Source of the DNA: Roseivirga sp. UBA6061
GTDB taxonomy: Bacteria > Bacteroidota > Bacteroidia > Cytophagales > Cyclobacteriaceae
Direction of reading: 5' to 3'
NCBI GenBank assembly: GCA_002427745.1
Contig: DIYF01000092.1
Coordinates: 62,001-126,000 of the forward strand
DNA: 64,000 bases
The translations under genes were made by a program, and so were the position numbers. Below, piece after piece: positions 51,964 to 62,051 of this stretch (position 1 is the stretch's first letter; each line of letters begins with the position of its first letter). The notes beneath the pieces are model-generated. The model made no database searches. It was not told the DNA's origin and was given only the letters and a program-made list of their open reading frames with translations.

Positions 51964-54327
51964 ATGCGCCTTCCAAAAACATTCAGATTTTCGGCATGCT
52001 TTGTTTTAGTTTGTATCGTACTCACTTCTTGTGATCAGGGTGATAATACGCTCAGTATTACTGCGGAGGATTACAAGAATGCCGCCCGCTATATGGACCG
52101 TGACTGGAATGATCTGGTAGAGAACCAGATTGGCAGCATGCATTGGACGGGTAACGAATACCTGATCTACGACAAGCAGACCAAATCGGGAAAACAGTTT
52201 GTATTGGTGGATTTGGCAAAAAAAGAGAAGAAGAAAGCTTTTGATACCGAAAAGCTGGCGAAAGCACTCAGCGATAAACGTGGTGAAGAATTAGATGCCA
52301 CAGATTTACCACTCAGAGACATCACTTATGATGCTGCTGGTGAAAAACTCTCCTTCAAAATCGGGAACACTGCCTACCGCTGCAACTTATCAGATTATAG
52401 CCTGGAAGATGAGGGAGCAGGGTTCAGGGGCAAAAGGCCTGCAGAGCATGTGTCGCCCAATGGTAAACTGGCAGCTTTTATCAAGGACTATAACCTTTGG
52501 GTGAGAAATCTGGAAACCAACAGAACCACCCAGCTTACCTTTGATGGTAAGAAAGACTATGGCTATGCCACTGATAATGCCGGATGGACCAGGTCTGACC
52601 ATGCTGTTTTAAGATGGTCGCCCAATTCTGATAAAATAGCTACCTTTCAGCAAGATGCCAGAGGTGTAGGGGAGATGTACCTGACCTCTACCAATGTGGG
52701 GCATCCGACTCTGGAGGCCTGGAAATATCCACTACCTGGCGACAATACCATTTTCACGATAGAGCGTGTGATCATTCACCTGGGCAGGCAACCCAAAGTG
52801 GTTCGGTTAAAGAGAGATAAGGAGTATCAGCGCGGTACTACTACAGATCATATCACTAACAGGGCAGGGGTGTTGTTAGATGCCCAATGGAGTGCAGATG
52901 GTTCACAGTTTGCCTTTGTGACCGGCTCCCGTGATCATAAAACAGCTGATCTGCAAGTCGCCAATGCCAATACCGGGGCAGTTCGCTCAGTTTACAGAGA
53001 AACGGTGGATACCTACTATGAATCGGCCAATAATGCTGCCCAGGGATCTCCTGACGGGCCTTTGTACTGGAGTGTGTTGTTCGACAGTGATGAGTTTATC
53101 TGGTTTTCTGAAAAAACAAACTGGAGGCATTTGTATCTGCATAACCTGGGTTCGGGAAATGTGAAGAACGCCATTACCGAAGGTGAATGGGCCACGCAAC
53201 AAATTATGCATATCGACAGGGGAAATCGGGAGATTTATTTTACGGTAGGGGGAAAGGATGAAGGCAATCCTTACTATCACTATTTGTACAAGGCCGGCTT
53301 TGATGGCAGTGACCTTAAAAATCTGACACCGGAGAGGGGGGCGCACAGCTTTAACTTCTCCCCGGATAGAAAACTTATTGTAGATACCTATTCCACAGTA
53401 GATACGCCTCCGGTTTCTGTACTACGTGATACTGATGGAAACATAGTGCTTGAACTGGAGCAGAGTAACATTGAGGCTTTAAAGGAAGAAGGCTGGCAGG
53501 CTCCCGTGGAGTTTACAGTGAAGGCAAGAGATAACGAAACCGACTTATACGGTGTCACCTTTTTGCCAACGCATTATGATGAGAACAAATCCTATCCTGT
53601 GCTCAACTATCTATACCCCGGACCACAGTCCGGCAGTGTAGGTCGCTATGGTTTCAGAGCCGTATGGCGCGATTTTCAGGCCGTGGCAGAGCTCGGTTTT
53701 GTGGTGGTGGCCGTAGATGCCATGGGCACCCCGGGCAGGTCTAAGGCCTTTCATGACTATTACTATGGCAATATGGGGGATAACGGAGTGCCTGATAATA
53801 TGGCCGCCATAAAGCAACTGGCCCAAACATATAAGGCAATGGATCTGGACAGAGTGGGCATCTGGGGGCACTCTGGTGGCGGATTCGCCTCGACCAGGGC
53901 GATACTGGCCTATCCCGATTTTTATAAGGTAGCGGTGTCCTCATCAGGCAATCATGAAAACAGAAATTATGAAGCTGACTGGGGAGAGAAATGGCAGGGG
54001 CTGCTGACTGAAAATAAGATTGAAGGTCAGGAATACGGAACCACTAACTATGACAATCAGGCCAATCTCTTGCTGGCTGAAAACCTGAAAGGGAGGCTGC
54101 TTATAGCACATGGCTCTATGGATAACAATGTGCCTCCCTCTAACACTATGCTGATGGTGGATGCGCTGATCAAGGCCAACAAGGATTTTGACCTGTTGAT
54201 ATTCCCCAATCAACGCCATGGCTATGGTAGTATGACTCCTTATTTTACCAGAAAGCGCTGGGATTATTGGGTGAAGCATTTATTGAATACTGAACCACCC
54301 AGAGAGGTTTCATTGGAGAACTTCTAG
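51964..54327 (+). CDS. Dipeptidyl peptidase IV-like S9 peptidase, lipoprotein
   Basis: Start at ATG 51964 gives 787 residues with a lipoprotein signal (MRLPKTFRFSACFVLVCIVL, lipobox LTSC); the earlier in-frame ATG at 51907 would bury it. The DPPIV_N propeller occupies about 70-540 (KLAAFIKDYNLWVRNLETNR, VLRWSPNSDKIATFQQDARG). The S9 catalytic domain is about 550-780: Ser near 637 in IWGHSGGGFAST, Asp in HGSMDNNVPPSN and His in NQRHGYG. Removes X-Pro-type dipeptides outside the cytoplasm. Divergent from another S9 gene. Confidence 0.94.
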   Translation: MRLPKTFRFSACFVLVCIVLTSCDQGDNTLSITAEDYKNAARYMDRDWNDLVENQIGSMHWTGNEYLIYDKQTKSGKQFVLVDLAKKEKKKAFDTEKLAKALSDKRGEELDATDLPLRDITYDAAGEKLSFKIGNTAYRCNLSDYSLEDEGAGFRGKRPAEHVSPNGKLAAFIKDYNLWVRNLETNRTTQLTFDGKKDYGYATDNAGWTRSDHAVLRWSPNSDKIATFQQDARGVGEMYLTSTNVGHPTLEAWKYPLPGDNTIFTIERVIIHLGRQPKVVRLKRDKEYQRGTTTDHITNRAGVLLDAQWSADGSQFAFVTGSRDHKTADLQVANANTGAVRSVYRETVDTYYESANNAAQGSPDGPLYWSVLFDSDEFIWFSEKTNWRHLYLHNLGSGNVKNAITEGEWATQQIMHIDRGNREIYFTVGGKDEGNPYYHYLYKAGFDGSDLKNLTPERGAHSFNFSPDRKLIVDTYSTVDTPPVSVLRDTDGNIVLELEQSNIEALKEEGWQAPVEFTVKARDNETDLYGVTFLPTHYDENKSYPVLNYLYPGPQSGSVGRYGFRAVWRDFQAVAELGFVVVAVDAMGTPGRSKAFHDYYYGNMGDNGVPDNMAAIKQLAQTYKAMDLDRVGIWGHSGGGFASTRAILAYPDFYKVAVSSSGNHENRNYEADWGEKWQGLLTENKIEGQEYGTTNYDNQANLLLAENLKGRLLIAHGSMDNNVPPSNTMLMVDALIKANKDFDLLIFPNQRHGYGSMTPYFTRKRWDYWVKHLLNTEPPREVSLENF

Positions 54328-54502
54328 TCTTTGTTGGTTAGCTGGAGCGACTGACTTGCTGAACTTGACTATGAGTTTGATAACATCCAGATTATCATGC
54401 GTAAGCTCGACTTTTCAAGTTTGTATAGAAGTATCTTACCGTAGCAGCCTTTGCAAATAACCCGGTAAGCTTATGGATGATAGTGTTTCTTCTCCGCAGG
54501 CT

Positions 54503-56029
54503 TTATTCCAATTTAAAACCATTTTTCAGCAAAAATTCTTCAGTAAGTCTTCTTCTTTCTTCCAAATCCTTTTGAGCGCTTCCTCTGAAAAAATGCCCCA
54601 TGCCAGCATATGAGCGTGAAGTGAAGCTATTTTTGGTGTTTTTAATGGCATCCCTGAATTTTTCAAATCCGGAGAATTCAACAATATCATCGTCCTCTCC
54701 ATGGAAGCTGAGAATGGGTGGAAGGTTTTTATCAATAAGATAAAGCGGTGAGATGGTTTTTGTGTCGTAATTGATATCGTAAACATCTCTGCCGGCAATG
54801 TTATATGGGCATGACATCAAAATTATGGCATCTGGTCTTGAACTATATTCTGACGTCACCCCAAAGTCTTCAGGGGTTTCAATCATACCCGAAACCAGGG
54901 CTAAATGCGCACCTGCGGAAAAACCGTCCGCCAAAACCTTCTTTGGGTCAATACCTAATTCGTTTGCATTTTCCCGGACCCAGGCTATTGCAGCAAGGGC
55001 ATCACTTACCGAAGCTTTCACATCTGTACCATGGATGTTCCTCTGGCGATAATCGAAGGCAATCGCAACTCTTCCTTCTTCAGCGGCACTTTTACAGACG
55101 CCATAACTCCATTCAGGTAATCCAATCGCCCAACCGCCACCATTGAAAAATAAATGGGCAGGTTTTGTCTGACTTTTATCGTGATTTTCCGGGTAGAAAA
55201 TATGGGCGTTGAGCGTGATGCCATTCACGGTTTTGTAAACTTTTATTTCGCTGGCGTCCTTCCTTCTGTCCTTACCCATTTGGTAGGTATCCTGTATTTC
55301 TTTTACATAGGCTGGATTTTTGACATCTTCCACAGCTTTCGCAAAAGCATAATCAAAGGCTTCCACACGATAGGTCCAGATGTTGGAGGTAAAATGTTCC
55401 TTGATAAAAAAATCTTTCACACTTTGATGAGCGTCTAACTCAACGATTGCGTTGTAACGATTGTCTAAACGTTTTAGAGGAACATATTCGAGGTGTGAAA
55501 ACTTGTATTTTCCAGCAGAAAGAATATCAAAGTAATAGTTCACACATCTTTTATACGCCTTAAACTGAACTAAGGAAGGGTTATCAAAACTTCCCTTCAT
55601 CACATGTTCAAAATAGTCTTTGGAGACGGTTGCGTTTTTCTGAAAGTCAGCAAAACGATGATAGTTGTTTGGATACAACAACCGATAGCGTTTGTGTATG
55701 AATTTGGTTTCAGTTAACAGACTATCAATGAGTTGCGTATCTATTTCCTCAGTATGCTCTTCGTAGCTCTTGACCAGTTTCTGTACGGTTTGCTCTAAAG
55801 AATCTATGACTAAGTTAAAGGGCTCTAATTCCTGACTGAATATCTTTCCACGATTGTCTGTCACAAAGGAATCGTTTTTTCTGATGAGATTGCTGAAAGA
55901 CTCGCGTAGTGACTGTTTTTGTTCAGCAAGTGGACTTGAAGAAGTCGGTTTTATTTGGAGGTCAGTTTGTCCAAGGACTAATGTGAACTGGATGAGTGCA
56001 ATGGGAAATGTGAGATATTTAAAATTCAT
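54503..56029 (-). CDS. Exported carboxylesterase-type alpha/beta hydrolase
   Basis: A 508-residue protein with signal peptide MNFKYLTFPIALIQFTLVLG. The N-terminal 250 residues are helical and unfamiliar (IRKNDSFVTDNRGKIFSQEL, ELDAHQSVKDFFIKEHF). The C-terminal hydrolase is of the HSL/BD-FAE type: oxyanion motif HLFFNGGGWAIGLPEW, nucleophile LADGFSAGAHLALVSG, Asp in FHGEDDDIVEFSG and His in YAGMGHFFRGSAQ. HGG is replaced by NGGGW, a common variation. Envelope-located esterase with unknown substrate. Monocistronic, leftward. Confidence 0.85.
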   Translation of the reverse strand: MNFKYLTFPIALIQFTLVLGQTDLQIKPTSSSPLAEQKQSLRESFSNLIRKNDSFVTDNRGKIFSQELEPFNLVIDSLEQTVQKLVKSYEEHTEEIDTQLIDSLLTETKFIHKRYRLLYPNNYHRFADFQKNATVSKDYFEHVMKGSFDNPSLVQFKAYKRCVNYYFDILSAGKYKFSHLEYVPLKRLDNRYNAIVELDAHQSVKDFFIKEHFTSNIWTYRVEAFDYAFAKAVEDVKNPAYVKEIQDTYQMGKDRRKDASEIKVYKTVNGITLNAHIFYPENHDKSQTKPAHLFFNGGGWAIGLPEWSYGVCKSAAEEGRVAIAFDYRQRNIHGTDVKASVSDALAAIAWVRENANELGIDPKKVLADGFSAGAHLALVSGMIETPEDFGVTSEYSSRPDAIILMSCPYNIAGRDVYDINYDTKTISPLYLIDKNLPPILSFHGEDDDIVEFSGFEKFRDAIKNTKNSFTSRSYAGMGHFFRGSAQKDLEERRRLTEEFLLKNGFKLE

Positions 56030-56590
56030 CAGTTTATGGAATAGTTACAAAGGTGCTTCGCAAGGATGTACTTCGAATATCAGGGGTGGTTACATGTGAT
56101 GTTGATTGTTTTATGCTTGCAGAGAACGTCCGAAGGTATCAGGCGTGAATCGAGAAGAAGGTAAAAGGACTTTTGTGAATCCTTGTACTGTTTATGAGTG
56201 GGTTCTTCTAAGCTGACTTTCCCGGTTGTCAGGTTCTTCGTGTTGAAAGGGGCCAGCGACCATTGGTTTTATGGTGGGGGGAGCAGTCTTTTTATATCCG
56301 GGAACAAGATCGACTGACAAGACTGCCAGGCCCAATTGATGGCTGATTACCCTGTGTTGAGATGAGTGAGCGAACGTTCTGGCTACGCGTCCGCCAAAGG
56401 CAGGGTAAATAGTGCGGGAGGGACAGGGCAGAGCCAGGGCTAAAGAAGTCGGAAGGTTTTTAATCGATCTTTGGTAGCACTAAAAGTGCTGAATGTAAGA
56501 TGGTACCCACAGCATAAGCGTCTGTGGGAGCCGATTCACATATTATAGGTCTGTATCAACACAACTTTGGTGGGCGAAGACGGGTACTTT
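56030..56590. other. 561-base spacer with an imperfect direct repeat
   Basis: No credible coding frame. It holds a segment starting GTTCTGGCTACGCGTCCGCC (56376-56419) that recurs with changes at 62052-62091. The sequence is otherwise without clear hairpins. Confidence 0.5.
56376..56419. repeat. Imperfect direct repeat, left copy
   Basis: Ends with GGGTAAATAGTGCGGGA, matching GGGTAAATAGTGCCGGA in the copy at 62052-62091. The pair brackets three genes. Confidence 0.5.
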
Positions 56591-58057
56591 CTATCCAACC
56601 GTTCCAAAATCCCAATCTCCTCTGTACTTGCGCTGTACCCATTGATTGGCTTCTTTAAGGTTGGTGATTTCCATCTTTGCCCCATCCCATAACAATTGCT
56701 TCCTGCCGATGAAACGCTTGTTTCCCTGCCAGAAATTATCATTCTCTAATTCCGGGTTTTTAAGGCCGTGAGCTCTTATGGCAAGGTTGCCCATAAGGAT
56801 GCTCTCTGTGAAAGGACCTGCATAAGAAAAGGGAGAGCTTGTAACACCCTTACCATAACCTGCCATTGCCGCATTGACCCATTGGACATAGTGCCCTTCC
56901 GGTACGCGTGCTTCAGTCTCAGCGGGCATTTCTTCTAATTCCATCAATCGTGTTGGAATCAATCTTGGGTTGGCCCCGTAGCAATCGCACATCAGAGTGC
57001 CCTTGGTGCCGTAGAAAATACATCCTCCATCCCAGTTGCCCATTTCTTCGTCAGGGCCCAGTCCATCAGGACGTTCCGGTTGAATACCACCGTCCATCCA
57101 TGCCACCTTAATCTCGCCAGGTCCATCCGTTCGAGGATAGGTGAAATGTATCTTGCTAGAGTCAGGAAAGCTCGCTGATATATCCTTCTCAGAGAAGTTG
57201 CCGACATAGCTACCGGTGACACTGCATTCCACAGAAGAAGGATATTTGATCGGTAGGATCCTGAATACCGGATCCATGATGTGACAGGCCATGTCTCCCA
57301 GCGCTCCTGTACCATAATCTCCCCAACCTCTCCAGTCAAAAGGATGATAACCTTTGTTATAGTCTCTGTAAGGTGCTGTGCCCAACCATAAGTCCCAGTT
57401 AAGTTCTGACGGCACAGGCATTTTACCGGTTGGTACCTGTTGTGCCTGTGGCCATATCGGGCGATTGGTCCAGCAGACTACCTTTTCTACCATACCGATC
57501 ATGCCCGAGTCATACATCTCTTTCATCTTGCGCACACCATCTCCGGAAGCGCCCTGGTTACCCATCTGCGTGACTACCTTAAACTTGTCGGCTGCTTCGG
57601 TGAGTACTCTTGCTTCGTAAATGTCATGAGTCAAAGGCTTTTGTACATAAACGTGTTTGCCTCTTTGCATGGCGTCATAAGCGGCCACAGCGTGCATATG
57701 GTCAGGGGTAGATATAGTAACACCATCAATATCCTTTTCATGTTTATTCAACATTTTCCGGAAGTCCTGATAGTACTTAGCGTCTGGCCAGGCGTCCTTA
57801 GCCCTTGCTGCCTGTCTCTTGTCCACATCACAAAAAGCAATGACGGAAGCATTCGGACTCTTAGCGCATTCTCCGAGGTCACTGAATCCTTTTCCGCCAG
57901 CACCTATTCCAACGATATTAAAGGTATCACTTGGCGGGATAAACCCATTTCCTCCGAGAACGTGTCTGGGCACAATCATAAATCCTGCGGCCCCCACTGA
58001 AGCTTTCTTTATGAAATTTCTTCTTCCGTCCTCGTTAATGCTTTTTGATTTTTTCAT
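56591..58057 (-). CDS. Gfo/Idh/MocA-family oxidoreductase with Tat signal
   Basis: A 488-residue NAD(P)-dependent oxidoreductase. The N-terminus carries a twin-arginine type signal (GRRNFIKKASVGAAGFMIVP). The Rossmann domain follows: FNIVGIGAGGKGFSDLGECA (about 48-67), VIAFCDVDKRQAARAKDAWP and DGVTISTPDHMHAVAAYDAM, with the catalytic-region motif YVQKPLTHDIYEARVL (Lys in KPL). The C-terminal half is the GFO_IDH_MocA_C fold. Tat-exported members act on sugars in the periplasm, carrying a tightly bound cofactor. No glycan cluster is next to it. Confidence 0.93.
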   Translation of the reverse strand: MKKSKSINEDGRRNFIKKASVGAAGFMIVPRHVLGGNGFIPPSDTFNIVGIGAGGKGFSDLGECAKSPNASVIAFCDVDKRQAARAKDAWPDAKYYQDFRKMLNKHEKDIDGVTISTPDHMHAVAAYDAMQRGKHVYVQKPLTHDIYEARVLTEAADKFKVVTQMGNQGASGDGVRKMKEMYDSGMIGMVEKVVCWTNRPIWPQAQQVPTGKMPVPSELNWDLWLGTAPYRDYNKGYHPFDWRGWGDYGTGALGDMACHIMDPVFRILPIKYPSSVECSVTGSYVGNFSEKDISASFPDSSKIHFTYPRTDGPGEIKVAWMDGGIQPERPDGLGPDEEMGNWDGGCIFYGTKGTLMCDCYGANPRLIPTRLMELEEMPAETEARVPEGHYVQWVNAAMAGYGKGVTSSPFSYAGPFTESILMGNLAIRAHGLKNPELENDNFWQGNKRFIGRKQLLWDGAKMEITNLKEANQWVQRKYRGDWDFGTVG

Positions 58058-58365
58058 AGGTGTTTTTATTGATGGGTCAACTCAAATTCTGTTTTGCTTT
58101 CAATGCCGGTTCTTTAAAAAGTTCGGATAGGATCACGGCAATTTGGCTGGTAGCAATTTTGTGATCTTAATTTAACTTAAAAAAATAGACTATTGCCTAA
58201 TGAAGATTATCAATGGTTTTGCTTTGGTTTGAAATCATCATGGGTGATAGTTTGCGTATGCTGAGTACCCCGAATGATATGAACTATACATCTTGTCATG
58301 TTCAGGAATTAATAGATTGAGTGCCAGTAGAGTAAGCACTCACTGTATTGATCTCCAGACGGGCA
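58058..58365. other. 308-base spacer, nothing further seen
   Basis: Separates the leftward oxidoreductase gene and the leftward metzincin gene. It should hold the oxidoreductase promoter. AT-rich, no dyad or repeat of note. Confidence 0.4.
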
Positions 58366-59736
58366 TTACTCCAGCGTTACAAAGAGTTCAGACTTGATGA
58401 GCCAGGTACCTGATTCCCTGGTCCACATTGCCGAATATTTTCCACGAGTTGTGGAGGGCTTACTGCTATCTCGATTATACATCTGCCATGTGCCTGTTTC
58501 CCAGGCCAGTCCTCGGGCCTCGTTTACTTTTACTTCCGTGGTAGTGCGCTGCCAATAAACGCTATCGAGATTCTCTCTCAATACAAGGCTGAGGTTTTCT
58601 TTGCCTGAGATGAAATTTCCATTACCAGTGGTGATTTGTACATCGTCAGTCAGGTATGATAAAAACTGAGCTTCCTCATTGGCTTTTAAGGCTGCATTGG
58701 ATGCTTTTCTGTGGTCTCTTATGAGTTGTGGAGCGCTTCTGGCAGGCTTAGCTGATGAGCTGTCAAGCATTGATTCATCCATGGTGATGGAAACCGTGTG
58801 GTTTCTGTTCCAGTTTCGGCCATCATCACCAGAATAGTAGGAGAGGCCTCCGTTGATTGGTATTTTTAAGGTCACCGTAGAGCGGCCAAAGGCGTAATAA
58901 TAATCGCCATCACTGCGTGTCTCTTCAAACCGATAGGTGGAGCCATCATTTGCATTTTCAATCCAGTAATAATCTCCTCCTTCCGTTTTATATCTTACAA
59001 ATGAACCACCCCGATAGCTGTAGGTGGTTTGCCAGATAGGATTACTGCTGTTTAGCTCTTTATCGGTCATGAAGAAGGGGCTCTTTTCCAACATGGCCTT
59101 GTCGTCTGGAGTGAGGTAGGTCTCATCAGGATATTTGCCATAGATGCCCGTCCACATAATGGCATTGGCGTATTTTTCGGTGTCCGATGGATGAGGAAGG
59201 CCAAAGGCATGGCCTATCTCGTGGCCTAGTCCGGCTATCCATCGTGGAATGTCTGGTTGAGTGGGGTGCTGGCCAGTCAGGCCCAGCAAGTCGTCTTCCG
59301 GTAGGTAACATATTTGGCCACCACCTCTTCCAGAGCTACCGGGGCCATCGGAATACAACACCCAGGTGTAGTTGCCTGGAATGGTCTCATTGGGCAAAAG
59401 CCTTTTTACCTCGCTGAGGGTATGCATAATGCCCCAGTCACCTTCTTTTACGCCTTCAATAGACTCACCGGTAAACCATGATGCCTTTTGATTGGATTTT
59501 AGTACTTCTACTATGGGCTCATTAAGCCTGAAGCTGCGCCCTTTCATTTGCTTTCTATACCACTTCTGGATGTCGATTATGGCCATTTCAATGGCTGCTT
59601 TATAGTCAGGGTTTTCCTCTCTGTCTGCCGATACCAGGTAGATTACCCTCACCGAAGGGGCTTCTTCTGTCTGCGTGAAGGCGGTATTGACCAGGAAAGG
59701 GCAAAGGAAGAGTAGAACGGTAAGTCTTTTGCTCAT
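58366..59736 (-). CDS. Metzincin-type metallopeptidase fused to an NTF2-like domain
   Basis: A 456-residue exported protein (signal MSKRLTVLLFLCPFLVNTAFTQ). Residues about 28-210 form a zinc protease with the full metzincin signature HEIGHAFGLPH (His near 172, 176 and 182) followed by a Met-turn candidate NAIMWTG. A beta-rich middle part (about 235-325; SYRGGSFVRYKTEGGDYYWI, VTLKIPINGGLSYYSGDDGR) resembles a carbohydrate-binding or NPCBM-like fold. The C-terminal 120 residues (RDHRKASNAALKANEEAQFL to the end) are a DUF4440/SnoaL-type NTF2-like domain. The fusion is unusual. Leftward, between the S9 and oxidoreductase genes. Confidence 0.85.
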   Translation of the reverse strand: MSKRLTVLLFLCPFLVNTAFTQTEEAPSVRVIYLVSADREENPDYKAAIEMAIIDIQKWYRKQMKGRSFRLNEPIVEVLKSNQKASWFTGESIEGVKEGDWGIMHTLSEVKRLLPNETIPGNYTWVLYSDGPGSSGRGGGQICYLPEDDLLGLTGQHPTQPDIPRWIAGLGHEIGHAFGLPHPSDTEKYANAIMWTGIYGKYPDETYLTPDDKAMLEKSPFFMTDKELNSSNPIWQTTYSYRGGSFVRYKTEGGDYYWIENANDGSTYRFEETRSDGDYYYAFGRSTVTLKIPINGGLSYYSGDDGRNWNRNHTVSITMDESMLDSSSAKPARSAPQLIRDHRKASNAALKANEEAQFLSYLTDDVQITTGNGNFISGKENLSLVLRENLDSVYWQRTTTEVKVNEARGLAWETGTWQMYNRDSSKPSTTRGKYSAMWTRESGTWLIKSELFVTLE

Positions 59737-59869
59737 TGGGTTGAGAGAGGTGCAGAAAAGGTAGAAGATAGGGAGTTTAATTGAATCTGAATGGCCTGAG
59801 TTACACCGCTGCCTTGGCGTTTAGTACTCTGTTTAGAGTAGAGAACTGAAATAAGACACCAAAAAGCAT

Positions 59870-62026
59870 TTACTTTGACGGCTTTAGGTGTCGGTCAAAG
59901 TATTCGATGAGCTTACCAAACAGGTAGCGATCGTAATGCCGCTCACGGCTCCACCCATGAGTCGCACCCGGTGCAAAGGCAAAGTCGAAGTCCTTGCCCT
60001 GTTTAATCAGTTCTTCAGCTAACGCGGCTGTAGTCTTGAATGGTACCACGTGGTCCTGCATGCCGTGGATGAACAGGAGTTTATCTTCCAGATTGGCAGC
60101 GTATTTAATCGCTTTTCTTTCAAAGACTTCAGGCTCTGTCTGTGGAGTGCGAACGATAGCAACATCGTCCGTGCCAAAGAACACCGGATCAACAGCGGCT
60201 GCAGCAGCAACGCCTACCTGGAATAAGCCCGGTTTCTTTAACAGCGAATAAACGGAGAGAGTACCCCCGTAACTGCTGCCCCAGATACCGATGCGATCGG
60301 GATCGACATAATCCAGTGACTCCATGTAAGCAACGGCACTGGCATAATCCTCAATGTCCTGATCGGCAAAACCCAGGAGGAACTCTTCACGGAATGCCCG
60401 ACCATAACCGTTGCTACCTCGTGAATCCACCTGCATGATGATGTATCCCTTCTTGACCAGGAGCTGCTGTATGAGGCTGTAGTTACCGGCCCAGCGGTTC
60501 CTCACTGTATTCGAATACACGGGCCCAAACAGTACGGGGTACTTTTTGCCAGGCTGCATATTGCCAGGCTTCAGAATCCGGGCATGCAAGGTATAGTCAT
60601 CTACAAGGCTGGGGAAATTAACATATTCTGCAGCTGCCCAGCTGCGCTTAGTGAAGGCGGGTAACGGAGAGTGAGTTACTCGCTTAGCGTCACCACCCTG
60701 GCTGCTTACCACGTAAAGCTCGGGTGGAGCAGTGTCGTTGCTATGCCTGAACACCAGGTGCCGGCCATCCGGTGAGGGGTAGCCAACATTCTGACCCGAA
60801 AGACCCGTCACCTGCTCAGGATCGCCTCCGGACATGTTCAGGCGATACACGTGTTGTTCGTAAGGATTAACACCATTGCCTGCATAAAACAGTGCATCAA
60901 CAGTAATACTCGGGGCGGACAGCACATCGTAGGAAGGATCTGTCAGGAGCTTCGGAGAATCTTGTTGCTTTGAGGGATCGATTGTATAGAGGCCGTAGCG
61001 ATCGCCCATATCGCTTAAGAAAACGACCTGCTTTCCATCCGGATGCCACGCAGACCCAAATGAGGTGTACATGCGGCTCTCCCGAATACCTCGCCAAATC
61101 TCCCGCAGTTTGTTTTCTCCGGGTGTCACTACAAACAACTTACGTTCAACGGCAGTGTCAGATGCGATATCAACCAGCAGAGTACCGTCTGATGACCAGT
61201 TGAAGTCGATGACCTGGTTGGCGTGTGGGGCCGGCAAATCGAGGTATGTAATGTTACCACTTTCTACATCGAGCAGGCCCACCATGCGAATCTCGTTTGG
61301 ATCACCCGGGTAACTTCTGCGTACTTCGTTGGGACTGGTTTCGGCCGCCAGGTAATCCGGGAAGGGTACCTTTCGCATCTCACGTCTGTCAACGGAGTGA
61401 AACGCAATGATCTTGCCATCCGGGGACCACTTGTAGGTTGGCCCACTCCAGATGCCCGGACCGATTTCACGTTCCGCTCGGCTGTAGCGGCCCTTTCGTA
61501 AGTCCGAGAGACTGGCGATACCGATCTCGGTGAGTTGGCGATTCTGTTTAGATGAAAAGTCAGCAAGCCACAAGTCACCGTTCCGTATGTAAGCCGCTTG
61601 ATTGCCACCTGGCGATATCGACAGACTGCCAGCACCTGCTTCTACAGGCATCAATTGGATGTCTTCTCCCTGGCTCAGTGATGTCTGCCATAGGTGGTTA
61701 CCTCGAAGGCTAATGATCGTGTTCGCATCAGTCCAGGCAATACCACGCACTGACGCAGATGCCGTTTTGGAAATGAGGCGCAATCCTTTCCCTTCGCTTG
61801 TGGATACCCAGAGGCCACGGCCAGGATTTCCCGGTTCACTCCAGGAAAAGGCGAAGTGCTTGCTATCCGGTGCCCAGGCAGGCCGGGAAGGGCTTGTTCC
61901 TGTTAGTTTTGGCGTTGCGAACAGGTCATCAAGGGTGAGGTCACTTTCCTGTGCTGTGACGGTTGCGCACATCACCAGCAATAAGCCTGTCATTACCCAT
62001 GTCTGCCAAAAAGAGATCTGTTTCAT
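59870..62026 (-). CDS. S9 family peptidase (prolyl oligopeptidase type)
   Basis: A 718-residue exported peptidase (signal MKQISFWQTWVMTGLLLVMC). The DPPIV_N/WD-like propeller covers about 35-490 (LTGTSPSRPAWAPDSKHFAF, YKWSPDGKIIAFHSVDRREM). In the catalytic domain, Ser is near 585 in IGIWGSSYGGTLSVY, Asp lies in HGMQDHVVPFKT and His in PGATHGWSRERH. Reading by eye, the gene is visibly richer in G+C than its neighbours, with more GCC/CGG-type codons, which suggests later acquisition. It is the third S9 peptidase within 14 kb. Confidence 0.94.
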   Translation of the reverse strand: MKQISFWQTWVMTGLLLVMCATVTAQESDLTLDDLFATPKLTGTSPSRPAWAPDSKHFAFSWSEPGNPGRGLWVSTSEGKGLRLISKTASASVRGIAWTDANTIISLRGNHLWQTSLSQGEDIQLMPVEAGAGSLSISPGGNQAAYIRNGDLWLADFSSKQNRQLTEIGIASLSDLRKGRYSRAEREIGPGIWSGPTYKWSPDGKIIAFHSVDRREMRKVPFPDYLAAETSPNEVRRSYPGDPNEIRMVGLLDVESGNITYLDLPAPHANQVIDFNWSSDGTLLVDIASDTAVERKLFVVTPGENKLREIWRGIRESRMYTSFGSAWHPDGKQVVFLSDMGDRYGLYTIDPSKQQDSPKLLTDPSYDVLSAPSITVDALFYAGNGVNPYEQHVYRLNMSGGDPEQVTGLSGQNVGYPSPDGRHLVFRHSNDTAPPELYVVSSQGGDAKRVTHSPLPAFTKRSWAAAEYVNFPSLVDDYTLHARILKPGNMQPGKKYPVLFGPVYSNTVRNRWAGNYSLIQQLLVKKGYIIMQVDSRGSNGYGRAFREEFLLGFADQDIEDYASAVAYMESLDYVDPDRIGIWGSSYGGTLSVYSLLKKPGLFQVGVAAAAAVDPVFFGTDDVAIVRTPQTEPEVFERKAIKYAANLEDKLLFIHGMQDHVVPFKTTAALAEELIKQGKDFDFAFAPGATHGWSRERHYDRYLFGKLIEYFDRHLKPSK

Positions 62027-62051
62027 GTGTTTGATTTAATAACTGTATGAA

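Noticed and set aside
52987-53346. Open frame antisense to the DPP IV-like gene
   Set aside because: It overlaps a well-supported S9 peptidase and has low-complexity, non-conserved-looking composition.
57440-58000. Long open frame antisense to the Gfo/Idh gene
   Set aside because: The opposite strand encodes a complete oxidoreductase with clear motifs; the antisense frame has no recognisable features.
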